A DNA stretch of 48,014 bases from an uncultured Bacteroidota bacterium. GTDB lineage: Bacteria; Bacteroidota; Bacteroidia; Flavobacteriales_F; PHOS-HE28. Both the position numbers and the translations under genes were made by a program. Below are positions 40,909 to 48,014 of the stretch, in pieces. The notes under the pieces are model-generated. The model had not been told where the DNA came from. It worked only from the letters and a program-made list of their open reading frames with translations, and made no database searches. The DNA lies in contig CADEDY010000006.1 of assembly GCA_902826215.1 (NCBI GenBank), positions 109,212 to 157,225 of the forward strand, in the 5' to 3' direction. Position 1 is the stretch's first letter. Every line of letters begins with the position of its first letter.

Positions 40909-42744
40909 ATGCGTAGCCTGATCCTCATTCTTTCAGTTCCGCTCGTTACATCCGTCGCCGCCCAAAGTGGTCCCGGTGGCATTGGATCCAGCACCAACAA
41001 CGTGCTATGGCTCGATGCCAATTCCGGTGTGAGCCATCTGCTCGGGCTCGTTTCGCAATGGGATGACCGATCCGGTAACGGGAACAATGCCTATGTGCCC
41101 GGCCTCATACCATTGGCCACACCGTATTTGACCAGCAGTGCCGTGAACGGCTATCCGGCACTGGATTTCGACGGTATCGTGGATCAGCTCTGGGTGAATG
41201 ATCACAGCAGCTTGGACCTTACGCAATGGCACTTCTTCATCGTCGTGAAAGCTGACGTACAAAAGGATTACAACGCGTGGATGGCGAAGGGCGATGACTC
41301 GGATGAGAACTTCGAGATGCTGAGCTATTCGGATGGGAACATCCACACGCCGATCAAGTACACCGATGGTTCGCGCACGGTCTTCAGCACACCGGCCGGC
41401 CAAGTGACGACAACGGACTTCAACCTCATCGAGTACAGTTACGCCAGCGCCGTAGGGCGCGATGTCTACAAGAACGGCACGAACGTCGGCACGGACAACG
41501 AGAACAAGACCCCCAAGGTGAACAACCAGCCTTTGTACATCGGGAACGAACAAAGTACCACCGGCCGAAACATCTCCGGGGATCTGGCCGAGGTGATCGC
41601 CTACAACGCACCGTTGAACAGTGCGCAACGCATCATCGTGAACAACTACCTCGCTGCCAAATACGCGCGAAGCCTCGGTGCGAACGATCTCTACATCAAC
41701 GACGACCCCGCACAAGGCAACTTCGATCATGATGTCTCGGGCATCGGACGTGTGAATGCGACCAATTTGCACAACGATTCCAAGGGTTCTGGCGTGGTGC
41801 GGATCTCGAATCCGACCGGACTGGGCAATACCGAGTTCCTTTTCTGGGGACACGATGGAGGCGCTTTGGGCACCTTTGGTGTAGCCGATCTGCCTGCCGG
41901 CGTCCAGGGTCGATGGGCCCGCGTCTGGCGCGTGAGCGAGGTGAATACATCCGGAAGTCCCATCAATGTGGGCGCTGTTGACATGACCTTCGATCTTTCG
42001 AGCTTTTCGTCCGTAACGGCCAGTGATCTGCGGTTGCTTGTTGATACCGATGGGGACGCCGTCTTTGCCGATGAAACACCGATCAGTGGTGCCACGAGCC
42101 TCGGAGGTGGGCAGTACCGGTTCGCTGGTGTGACCGCGCTGGTGAACGGACGTCGATTCACCTTGGGTACCATCGATATCGCGGCGACCCCGCTGCCCAT
42201 CGAATTGAGTTCCTTCAGCGTTCTCCCGAGTACATCACGCACGGCTTTGATCGAATGGGTCACAGCGAGCGAACGGGACAACGACCATTTCACCGTGGAG
42301 CGTTCCACCGACACGCAAGCGTGGTATGCCGTTGCCGACGTTGCGGGTGCCGGCAATTCCATGACGCCGACCTACTACAGCTTGGAGGATGGCACCGTTC
42401 CGGACGGGGTCAGTTACTACCGCCTGCGGCAGTTCGACTTTGACGGAACCGGGACGGTCTCGCACATGGTAGTCGTGGATATGGGTATGTCCCAGCGCGC
42501 GCTGCAGGTCTTTCCGAACCCTTCGAGTGGCGTGTTCACCGTTCAGTTCGATGGTTCGTTCGAAGGAAATACGGTGTTGAGTTTGCTGGATGCTACCGGT
42601 CGTGTGGTCGTTGAGCATCGCGCTGCCTCGATCGATGGCATCCCGATCCAGTTCGACGCGGGGATCCTGCCCAAGGGCGTGTATGTGCTGCGGGCGACCG
42701 GGAATGGCCTGGTGCGTTACGTGAACGTGGTCTTGACGCCTTGA
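40909..42744 (+). CDS. LamG-like T9SS type A secreted protein
   Basis: The 611-residue protein has a signal peptide (MRSLILILSVPLVTSVAA), then a concanavalin/LamG-like domain about residues 30-250 (V-L-W-L-D-A-N-S-G-V and Q-P-L-Y-I-G-N-E-Q-S and G-D-L-A-E-V-I-A-Y), a DUF8202-like middle (V-S-G-I-G-R-V, W-G-H-D-G-G, W-A-R-V-W-R-V), a fibronectin-like domain with L-P-I-E-L-S-S-F (around 430), and a C-terminal type A sorting domain (V-F-P-N-P-S-S-G-V-F, then G-V-Y-V-L-R-A). It should be exported through T9SS. The LamG-like part suggests carbohydrate or surface binding; no enzyme motif is seen. Confidence 0.92.
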   Translation: MRSLILILSVPLVTSVAAQSGPGGIGSSTNNVLWLDANSGVSHLLGLVSQWDDRSGNGNNAYVPGLIPLATPYLTSSAVNGYPALDFDGIVDQLWVNDHSSLDLTQWHFFIVVKADVQKDYNAWMAKGDDSDENFEMLSYSDGNIHTPIKYTDGSRTVFSTPAGQVTTTDFNLIEYSYASAVGRDVYKNGTNVGTDNENKTPKVNNQPLYIGNEQSTTGRNISGDLAEVIAYNAPLNSAQRIIVNNYLAAKYARSLGANDLYINDDPAQGNFDHDVSGIGRVNATNLHNDSKGSGVVRISNPTGLGNTEFLFWGHDGGALGTFGVADLPAGVQGRWARVWRVSEVNTSGSPINVGAVDMTFDLSSFSSVTASDLRLLVDTDGDAVFADETPISGATSLGGGQYRFAGVTALVNGRRFTLGTIDIAATPLPIELSSFSVLPSTSRTALIEWVTASERDNDHFTVERSTDTQAWYAVADVAGAGNSMTPTYYSLEDGTVPDGVSYYRLRQFDFDGTGTVSHMVVVDMGMSQRALQVFPNPSSGVFTVQFDGSFEGNTVLSLLDATGRVVVEHRAASIDGIPIQFDAGILPKGVYVLRATGNGLVRYVNVVLTP

Positions 42745-42848
42745 TCCCGATCGCGCTTGGCGTTCAGCCCGAAGCGTGTTCCTGAGGATCTCTGGTTCCG
42801 AACGTTGAGCGGTCGTTGTTATTTCGTGGTTCCCAGAAGCACAGGACC

Positions 42849-43403
42849 ATGGAGACCAAGGACACCATCGACCTCGAACAGCTCAAGTACCCCGTCGGCA
42901 AGTTCGTGCGGGGTACGAAGGCCGAAAGCCCTGAACGCATCGCCGCATGCATCAGCGTGATCACGACGTTCCCGAAGAACCTGCACGATGCGGTTTCGGA
43001 TCTCACCGATGCCCAATTGGACACCCCGTATCGCCCGGGCGGTTGGACCATTCGTCAACTCGTACACCACATCGCCGACAGTCATTCGCAAAGCTTGCAC
43101 CGGTTCAAGTTGGCGCTCACCGAGGACAAGCCCGTGATCAAGCCGTACAACGAAGCGCTCTGGGCGGAACACGTGGATGCGCGTACGCTGCCGCTGGATG
43201 CCTCCTTCGGGATCATCGCTGGCACCCACGCGCGTTGGGTGAGCCTGATGCAGCACATGAACGCGACCGACTTCGCGCGGGTGTTCGTGCATCCGGAGCA
43301 GGACCGTGAGATCAGCTTGAGCGAGGCCTTGGAACTCTACGTGTGGCACAGCACCCACCATCTGGCACACATCACGAAGTGGCGCGAACGCGAAGGCATT
43401 TGA
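42849..43403 (+). CDS. DinB/YfiT-type metal-dependent protein (bacillithiol transferase-like)
   Basis: The 184-residue protein has the four-helix DinB layout: [20 protein letters not shown] at the start, [15 protein letters not shown] with the first metal histidine, and [12 protein letters not shown] near the end with the other two. Y-P-x-G-K-F opening and P-P/G-G-W-T-I-R-Q-x-V-H-H are characteristic of the YfiT/BstA branch, whose known members move bacillithiol to electrophiles. This is a good candidate for such a transferase but could act on another thiol. The start at METKDT is preferred over an ATG 11 codons earlier. Confidence 0.88.
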   Translation: METKDTIDLEQLKYPVGKFVRGTKAESPERIAACISVITTFPKNLHDAVSDLTDAQLDTPYRPGGWTIRQLVHHIADSHSQSLHRFKLALTEDKPVIKPYNEALWAEHVDARTLPLDASFGIIAGTHARWVSLMQHMNATDFARVFVHPEQDREISLSEALELYVWHSTHHLAHITKWREREGI

Positions 43404-43422
43404 TCGCTACTTTCATCCCCGC

Positions 43423-44310
43423 ATGAATGCCACGACCACCTACAAGCTGCTCGACGGCAAGCGCTGTGGTGATGCGTTGAAAGAAGCGATCGCCAAGGAG
43501 GCGGCCGAACTGAAAGCGCAACGAGGACGGGCTCCGCACTTGGCTGCTGTGCTGGTGGGGAACGACGGTGCCAGCAAGACCTATGTGGAGGCCAAGGTGA
43601 AGGCTTGTGAGAAGGTCGGTTTCCGAAGCACCTTGATCCGCTTGCCGGAGACGATCACGGAGGATGACCTGTTGGCGCGCGTGGAGGGCTTGAACAACGA
43701 CCCTGGGCTCGATGGTTTCATCGTGCAACTGCCCTTGCCGGCGCACATCGATGCCGATCGTGTGATCCAAGCGATCGATCCCCGAAAGGATGTGGATGGC
43801 TTCCACCCCATGAACGTGGGCAACATGGTCCTGGGCCTGCCCGGCTTCCTGCCGGCTACACCCAGCGGGATCTGCGAGCTGCTGAAGTATTACCACATCG
43901 AGACCGCGGGCAAACGCTGTGTCGTGCTGGGTCGCAGCAACATCGTGGGCACACCCATGAGCATTCTGCTGAGCCGCAACGCATACCCCGGCAATTGCAC
44001 GGTGACCTTGGCCCACAGCCGCACCAAGGACCTGACGCGCATCACGCGCGAGGCCGATATCCTCATCGTGGCCATCGGCAAACCTCAATTCGTCACGGCG
44101 GACATGGTAAAGGAAGGCGCGGTCGTGGTCGACGTCGGCATCCACCGGATCCCGGATGCCTCCCGAAAGAGCGGCTTCCGACTGGTCGGCGATGTGGCTT
44201 TCGCCGGAGTGGCCCCGAAGTGCGAAGCGATCTCTCCTGTGCCCGGTGGTGTGGGGCCGATGACGATCACGAGCTTGCTGCTGAACACGCTGAAGGCGGC
44301 GAAGGGGTGA
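43423..44310 (+). CDS. folD: methylenetetrahydrofolate dehydrogenase/cyclohydrolase FolD
   Basis: The 295-residue protein is the two-activity Fol[10 protein letters not shown] (54-62) holds the catalytic lysine, followed by Q-L-P-L-P-A-H-I and [11 protein letters not shown]. The dinucleotide-binding part has [12 protein letters not shown], and the end has [10 protein letters not shown]. FolD interconverts methylene- and formyl-tetrahydrofolate for purine and one-carbon supply. It follows the YfiT gene by 19 bases. TACTTTCA at 43408-43415, only 7 bases before the ATG, may be a -7 element of a leaderless message. Confidence 0.97.
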   Translation: MNATTTYKLLDGKRCGDALKEAIAKEAAELKAQRGRAPHLAAVLVGNDGASKTYVEAKVKACEKVGFRSTLIRLPETITEDDLLARVEGLNNDPGLDGFIVQLPLPAHIDADRVIQAIDPRKDVDGFHPMNVGNMVLGLPGFLPATPSGICELLKYYHIETAGKRCVVLGRSNIVGTPMSILLSRNAYPGNCTVTLAHSRTKDLTRITREADILIVAIGKPQFVTADMVKEGAVVVDVGIHRIPDASRKSGFRLVGDVAFAGVAPKCEAISPVPGGVGPMTITSLLLNTLKAAKG

Positions 44311-44314
44311 CCGT

Positions 44315-44680
44315 TCACAGAGTCGTTCCGTGTTCGCTTTCGACTTGTTCGGCTTTCTTCTGTTCTTTCCAAGCCGCGTAGTAGCGGGTCAGATCCCTTC
44401 GCAGTTGGATGTACCGGTAGACGCCAACTATAAGGAGTAACACCGAAAGCCCCAAGGCCAGGCATCCCACAACGCGCAGCTCACCATAGCCATTGAGTTG
44501 GAGCAGCGCCATTCCACCAAGTAGCAGGTACAAGGCGGACCTGATGTAGCTCATCACGGTACGTTCGTTGGCCAAGCGGGTGCGGACCAGTGCGAGGTGG
44601 TCGCGCAGAATCAAACGGCCCTCATGAACGAATTCATGATCAACATGCAAGGCCTTGTGCAGAAGGGAGCGGGGTTCCAT
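44315..44680 (-). CDS. DUF202 domain-containing membrane protein
   Basis: The 121-residue protein has the DUF202 mark R-T-R-L-A-N-E-R-T-V-M-S-Y-I-R-S-A-L (about 33-50), two helices (Y-L-L-L-G-G-M-A-L-L-Q and V-G-C-L-A-L-G-L-S-V-L-L-L-I-V-G-V), and a charged C-terminus. The N-terminal 30 residues are soluble and histidine-containing. Members span the inner membrane; roles in polyphosphate or ion transport are known only for larger relatives. It is convergent with folD, ending 5 bases from it. Function is unknown. Confidence 0.88.
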   Translation of the reverse strand: MEPRSLLHKALHVDHEFVHEGRLILRDHLALVRTRLANERTVMSYIRSALYLLLGGMALLQLNGYGELRVVGCLALGLSVLLLIVGVYRYIQLRRDLTRYYAAWKEQKKAEQVESEHGTTL

Positions 44681-44759
44681 AACGCATTGTTCAAATTAGA
44701 CGTCGGCACCTTCCTTTGGACGAGAGGTGTATTTGGCTAGCTATGGAACTTTGCATTGC

Positions 44760-46658
44760 TCACAGTTTGCCACCCTTGATCTCGTCCACCACCGCCGGAT
44801 CCAACAACGTGGAGGTATCACCCAAAGCGTTCAGTTCGTTCTCTGCCACCTTCCGCAGGATCCTCCGCATGATCTTGCCGCTTCGGGTCTTCGGCAGGCC
44901 ACTCACGAATTGGATCTTGTCCGGCTTGGCGATGCGACCGATGCTGGCCACCACCGACTCGATAATGCTGCCGCGCATATCCTCGGGATCCTCAACAGGC
45001 TTTTCGGTGACCACGAAGGCGTAGATCCCTTGGCCCTTGATGTCGTGCGGGTAGCCCACTACTGCGCTTTCCACGACACCCTTTGCGGTGTTGATCGCAC
45101 TCTCGATCTCGGCCGTGCCGAAGCGATGACCGCTCACATTGATCACATCGTCAACCCGACCGATGATACGGTAGCGACCTTCAGCATCGCGTTTGGCGCC
45201 GTCGCCCGAGAAGTACATGCCGGTGTAGCTGCTGAAGTAGGTCTGGCGGCAGCGCTCGTGATCGCCCCAGGTGGTGCGTAGGATGCTCGGCCACGGGAAT
45301 TTCATGCACAGCAGACCTTCCACTTCGTTCTCCGTGATCTCCTTTCCTTCAGCCGTCAACAGGACAGGCTGAATTCCTGGCAATGGATAGGCTGCGTGGC
45401 TCGGCTTCTCATCCGTCACACCCGCAATGGAGCTGATCAGGATGCCACCGGTCTCGGTCTGCCACCACGTGTCCACAATGGGACATTTGCCCTTGCCGAT
45501 ATGGGTCTTGTACCAATGCCACGCCTCTTCGTTGATCGGTTCGCCCACGCTACCCAGCACGCGCAACGAATGGAGCGAATAGGGGAGCACGTGGTCGATG
45601 CCACAGGCCATGAGGCTCCGGATCGCCGTGGGCGCGGTGTAGAAGATGGTGACGCCGTGCTTGTCCACGATCTGCCAGAAACGCCCTGGGTCGGGGAAGG
45701 TGGGCACGCCTTCGAACATCACTTGCGTGGCCCCCGCTAACGTTGGACCATAGGCCATGTAGCTGTGTCCGGTGATCCAGCCTAAATCAGCCGTGCAGAA
45801 GAACACATCGCTTTCTTCCACTTGGAACACGTTGCGGAAACTGTAGTCCGTGTAGACCATGTAGCCGCCGCAGGTATGCACCACGCCTTTCGGTTTGCCG
45901 GTGCTACCACTGGTGTACAGGATGAAGAGCGGATCTTCCGCATCCATCACTTCGGCCGGGCAATCGGCACCGACCTGCGTGAGTTCCTCGTGCAGCCACA
46001 CATCGCGACCGGCCACCATGTTCACGGCCCAGCGTACCCTTTCGGTCACGATCACGCGGCGCACGGTGGTGCATTGCTCCAAGGCTTCGTCCACCACGGA
46101 TTTCACGGGCATTTCCTTCGCTCCGCGGAACATGCCATCGCTGCACAGCACGGCCACGGCACCGGCGTCGTTGATGCGGTCGGCCAGGCTTTGGGCACTG
46201 AAGCCACAGAACACCACGCTATGGATGGCCCCGATCCGCGCGCAGGCGAGCACGGCGATCATCAGTTCCGGTACCATCGGCATGTACACGGCCACGCGAT
46301 CGCCTTTCTTGATCCCGTTGCGCTTCAGCACATTGGCGTAGCGGCACACGCGGTCGTGCAATTCGCGGTAGGTGAGGCGCACGAAGCGCTCCTTCGGGTC
46401 GTTGGGCTCCCAGATCAAGGCCAGCTTGTTGCCGCGCTTCTCCAGGTGCCGGTCCAGGCAATTCTCCGTGATGTTCAACTTACCGCCTGCGAACCATTGG
46501 ATATCGGGCTTCTCGAAATCCCAGACCAAGGTCGTGTCCCACGTTTTCCGCCAGGTGAAGGTTTCGGCCTGTGCGGCCCAGAAGCCTTCCGGGTCGCTTA
46601 CGCTTTTGGCGTGTGCGTCTGTATAGTCCTGTTGGGTGCGAATGCGATCGAAGGTCAT
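44760..46658 (-). CDS. acs: acetyl-CoA synthetase (AMP-forming)
   Basis: The 632-residue enzyme joins acetate and CoA through acetyl-AMP. Y-T-S-G-S-T-G-K-P-K-G (about 247) is the P-loop; W-W-Q-T-E-T-G-G and Y-F-S-G-D-G-A follow; the last domain has K-T-R-S-G-K-I-M-R-R (about 594), whose lysine can be acetylated in other species. Length and motifs fit Acs rather than a propionate or longer-chain enzyme, although substrate range is not proven. The start MTFDRIRTQQDY is chosen; the upstream frame enters repeat copy B. The DUF6814 and MFS genes upstream on the same strand probably form one unit. Confidence 0.96.
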   Translation of the reverse strand: MTFDRIRTQQDYTDAHAKSVSDPEGFWAAQAETFTWRKTWDTTLVWDFEKPDIQWFAGGKLNITENCLDRHLEKRGNKLALIWEPNDPKERFVRLTYRELHDRVCRYANVLKRNGIKKGDRVAVYMPMVPELMIAVLACARIGAIHSVVFCGFSAQSLADRINDAGAVAVLCSDGMFRGAKEMPVKSVVDEALEQCTTVRRVIVTERVRWAVNMVAGRDVWLHEELTQVGADCPAEVMDAEDPLFILYTSGSTGKPKGVVHTCGGYMVYTDYSFRNVFQVEESDVFFCTADLGWITGHSYMAYGPTLAGATQVMFEGVPTFPDPGRFWQIVDKHGVTIFYTAPTAIRSLMACGIDHVLPYSLHSLRVLGSVGEPINEEAWHWYKTHIGKGKCPIVDTWWQTETGGILISSIAGVTDEKPSHAAYPLPGIQPVLLTAEGKEITENEVEGLLCMKFPWPSILRTTWGDHERCRQTYFSSYTGMYFSGDGAKRDAEGRYRIIGRVDDVINVSGHRFGTAEIESAINTAKGVVESAVVGYPHDIKGQGIYAFVVTEKPVEDPEDMRGSIIESVVASIGRIAKPDKIQFVSGLPKTRSGKIMRRILRKVAENELNALGDTSTLLDPAVVDEIKGGKL

Positions 46659-46719
46659 GCGAAAGGTTGAATGACGAATGTACCAGCTTTGAAAAGGAGG
46701 GCTCGGATGGAATACGGTC

Positions 46720-46812
46720 CACACAGAGACACGAAGGCACGGAGGAATGCACCCTCACCCCCAACCCCTCTCCCAAGGAGAGGGGGGCTCTGTGCCTCCG
46801 TGTCTCCGTGTG
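46720..46812. repeat. palindromic octamer repeat element, copy B
   Basis: Left arm: ACACAGAG, ACACGAAG, GCACGGAG (46721-46744). Right arm: CTCTGTGC, CTCCGTGT, CTCCGTGT (46788-46811). The central hairpin is CCCCTCTCC/GGAGAGGGG at 46765-46785 with the loop CAA. Read in reverse complement it aligns along its whole length with copy A at 40177-40271. It lies in the 178-base gap between the DUF6814 and acs genes. Confidence 0.8.
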
Positions 46813-46836
46813 CGATCCTCTCTGCGTACTCAAGCC

Positions 46837-47055
46837 TCAACGCTCATCGTACTCGCCTTTCCAGGCATACCAGCCGAAGATCACCAGGCCGATCGCGATC
46901 GGAACGAAGATCACCACGAAAACGCCCCATTGGATCATGGTGTCCACCACCGGCTTCTTCGCGATCTCTGCTGCTGCGGTCCGGATCAAGAAGGCGATGC
47001 TGAGCGGCCCCAAGGCCATCCACACCAGTCCAGCGAAACGTTTCAGGGTTTCCAT
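46837..47055 (-). CDS. DUF6814 family small membrane protein
   Basis: A 72-residue protein with two helices (F-A-G-L-V-W-M-A-L-G-P-L-S-I-A-F-L-I and W-G-V-F-V-V-I-F-V-P-I-A-I-G-L-V-I-F) and the end G-W-Y-A-W-K-G-E-Y-D. This matches DUF6814 proteins that accompany MFS permeases in Bacteroidota. Its ATG overlaps the permease stop by one base (TGATG), so it is translated with it. A role as a small partner subunit of the permease is plausible but not shown. Confidence 0.85.
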   Translation of the reverse strand: METLKRFAGLVWMALGPLSIAFLIRTAAAEIAKKPVVDTMIQWGVFVVIFVPIAIGLVIFGWYAWKGEYDER

Positions 47056-48014
47056 CAGGTGCGGGCTGCTTCAGGTCGGACCTTTTCCTTCACGTATAAA
47101 GCACCGATCACGAAACAGAGCGCTGCCACGCCGATCGGATACCACAGGCCCACTAAAGGATCCTTCACATGCAAGGTAGTGAGCAGCGTTGCGATGAACG
47201 GGGTCAACCCACCGAAGACACCATTGCCAACGTGATAGGGAAGTGACATCGAGGTGTAGCGGATGCGCGTCGGGAAGAGTTCCACCAAGAAGGCGGCGAT
47301 CGGACCGTAGACCATGGTGACGTACAGGATCATGAGGAAGATGATGCCGACCATGGACCAATACGTGTTCGTCCCCACCACTTTGCTTACAGTGATCAAA
47401 GGGGCCTCTATGACATGTGATGGAGAAGCATAGGCGATCTCGTCCACCTTTTCGGTGACGATCATTCCATCCGTGTAGGTCCGTCGCGTGATGGTGGTGC
47501 GACTTTGGTTGTTGCTGCCATCAATTACAGCTACACGTGCTGCCACGTCCTGCATCTCAACGATCTCGGTGCGCGCGGTGTGATCGCTCAAGTCATAGAG
47601 CGCAGTGAACAAGGGCCGATACGTCAGCACAGCCAAGCCCATACCGATGAGCATGATCCACTTCCGCCCGATGCGATCACTCCAGCCACCGAATACCACG
47701 AAGAAGGGCGTAGCGAACAGGATGGCCCAGATCAGGATCGTCCGCGACTGCGCGAAGTCGACGTGGCAAACGTTCTCCAAAAAGCTCTGCGCGTAGAACT
47801 GGCCGGTGTACCACACCACGCCTTGGCCCATGGTGGCACCGAAGAGGGCCAGCAGCACCATCTTCAAATTCGTCTTGTTCCCGAAGCTCTCCTTCAAGGG
47901 GTTCGTGGAGGTCTTCCCTTCGGCCTGCAATTCCGCGAACAAGGGACTCTCGCTCATCTTCAAGCGGATGTAGACCGAAACACCGACCAGTAAACTGGAA
48001 AGCAGGAAGGGCAT
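47055..48014 (-). CDS. MFS transporter (MHS/ProP-like), N-terminus cut by window edge
   Basis: The visible 319 residues are the C-terminal part of a 12-helix permease; the gene starts to the right of the window and the first visible methionine (M-P-F-L-L-S-S-L-L-V-G) is internal. The metabolite:H+ symporter pattern is present: G-W-S-D-R-I-G-R-K-W-I-M after one helix and E-L-F-P-T-R-I-R-Y-T-S-M-S near the end. A loop of about 75 residues between two helices (from the S-D-H-T-A-R-T-E segment on) is longer than in ProP. Position in front of DUF6814 and acs suggests an organic acid such as acetate; that is inference. Confidence 0.9.
   Translation of the reverse strand: MPFLLSSLLVGVSVYIRLKMSESPLFAELQAEGKTSTNPLKESFGNKTNLKMVLLALFGATMGQGVVWYTGQFYAQSFLENVCHVDFAQSRTILIWAILFATPFFVVFGGWSDRIGRKWIMLIGMGLAVLTYRPLFTALYDLSDHTARTEIVEMQDVAARVAVIDGSNNQSRTTITRRTYTDGMIVTEKVDEIAYASPSHVIEAPLITVSKVVGTNTYWSMVGIIFLMILYVTMVYGPIAAFLVELFPTRIRYTSMSLPYHVGNGVFGGLTPFIATLLTTLHVKDPLVGLWYPIGVAALCFVIGALYVKEKVRPEAART

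Noticed and set aside
45822..46670. 282-codon open frame antisense to acs
   Set aside because: Fully inside acs and composed of histidine-rich repeats typical of reverse-frame shadows.
46659..46836. peptides containing P-S-P-K-E-R-G-A-like phrases
   Set aside because: They are translations of the palindromic repeat, not genes.

Overview
The window is a high-GC stretch of a Bacteroidota chromosome. The lineage call rests on three proteins with type IX secretion (T9SS) signals, a PorP/SprF gene behind a gliding-motility-type adhesin, a TTG-N20-TANNTTTG promoter, and families common in this phylum (CtlX, DUF6814, DUF6364). It may belong to the Flavobacteriales, but the window cannot fix a family. 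Genes are densely packed and many are translationally coupled. I see no rRNA, tRNA, CRISPR array, insertion sequence or prophage.

Layout. 1-600: end of a YjdI-type iron-sulfur protein behind an OsmC peroxidase. 625-7562: a minus-strand run SpoIIM, membrane protein, DUF4129, DUF4350, MoxR ATPase, DUF58, with a divergent RDD gene; this is a membrane-associated MoxR system of unknown substrate. 7549-11255: a caspase-like protein, LolA, a SET-domain methyltransferase and an SpmA-SpmB-type fusion, with a paired inverted repeat between the last two. 11492-18354: a T9SS protein, an NlpC/P60-like protein, a GT-C-type membrane protein, a methyltransferase and an OmpA lipoprotein. 18480-26057: FtsK, a lipoprotein, then arginase, CtlX and ArgS. 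26110-31205: PorP/SprF with a 1365-residue SprB-repeat protein. 31384-37997: a monooxygenase-like membrane protein, a GIY-YIG-like protein, a vanadium haloperoxidase lipoprotein, a 40-residue lipoprotein missed by ordinary length cut-offs, and a DUF3999/DUF2339 pair. 38157-44680: Ffh, a small membrane protein, a DUF6364/PIN toxin-antitoxin pair, a LamG-like T9SS protein, a DinB/YfiT protein, FolD and a DUF202 protein. 44760-48014: acetyl-CoA synthetase, DUF6814 and an MFS permease cut by the window edge.

Connections. Arginase and CtlX both yield ornithine and sit beside ArgS, making an arginine/citrulline block. The proteins at 11492 and 27108 share a paralogous N-terminal module of about 250 residues but carry different T9SS sorting domains. 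Acs, the small DUF6814 protein and the MFS permease repeat the enzyme/small protein/permease layout of acs-yjcH-actP with unrelated parts. A palindromic repeat made of octamers occurs twice in opposite orientation, once between the antitoxin and toxin genes and once in front of acs.

Limits. Calls come from reading translated proteins and motifs by eye. Family names are confident where motifs are listed; promoters, terminators and repeat classes are inferences.
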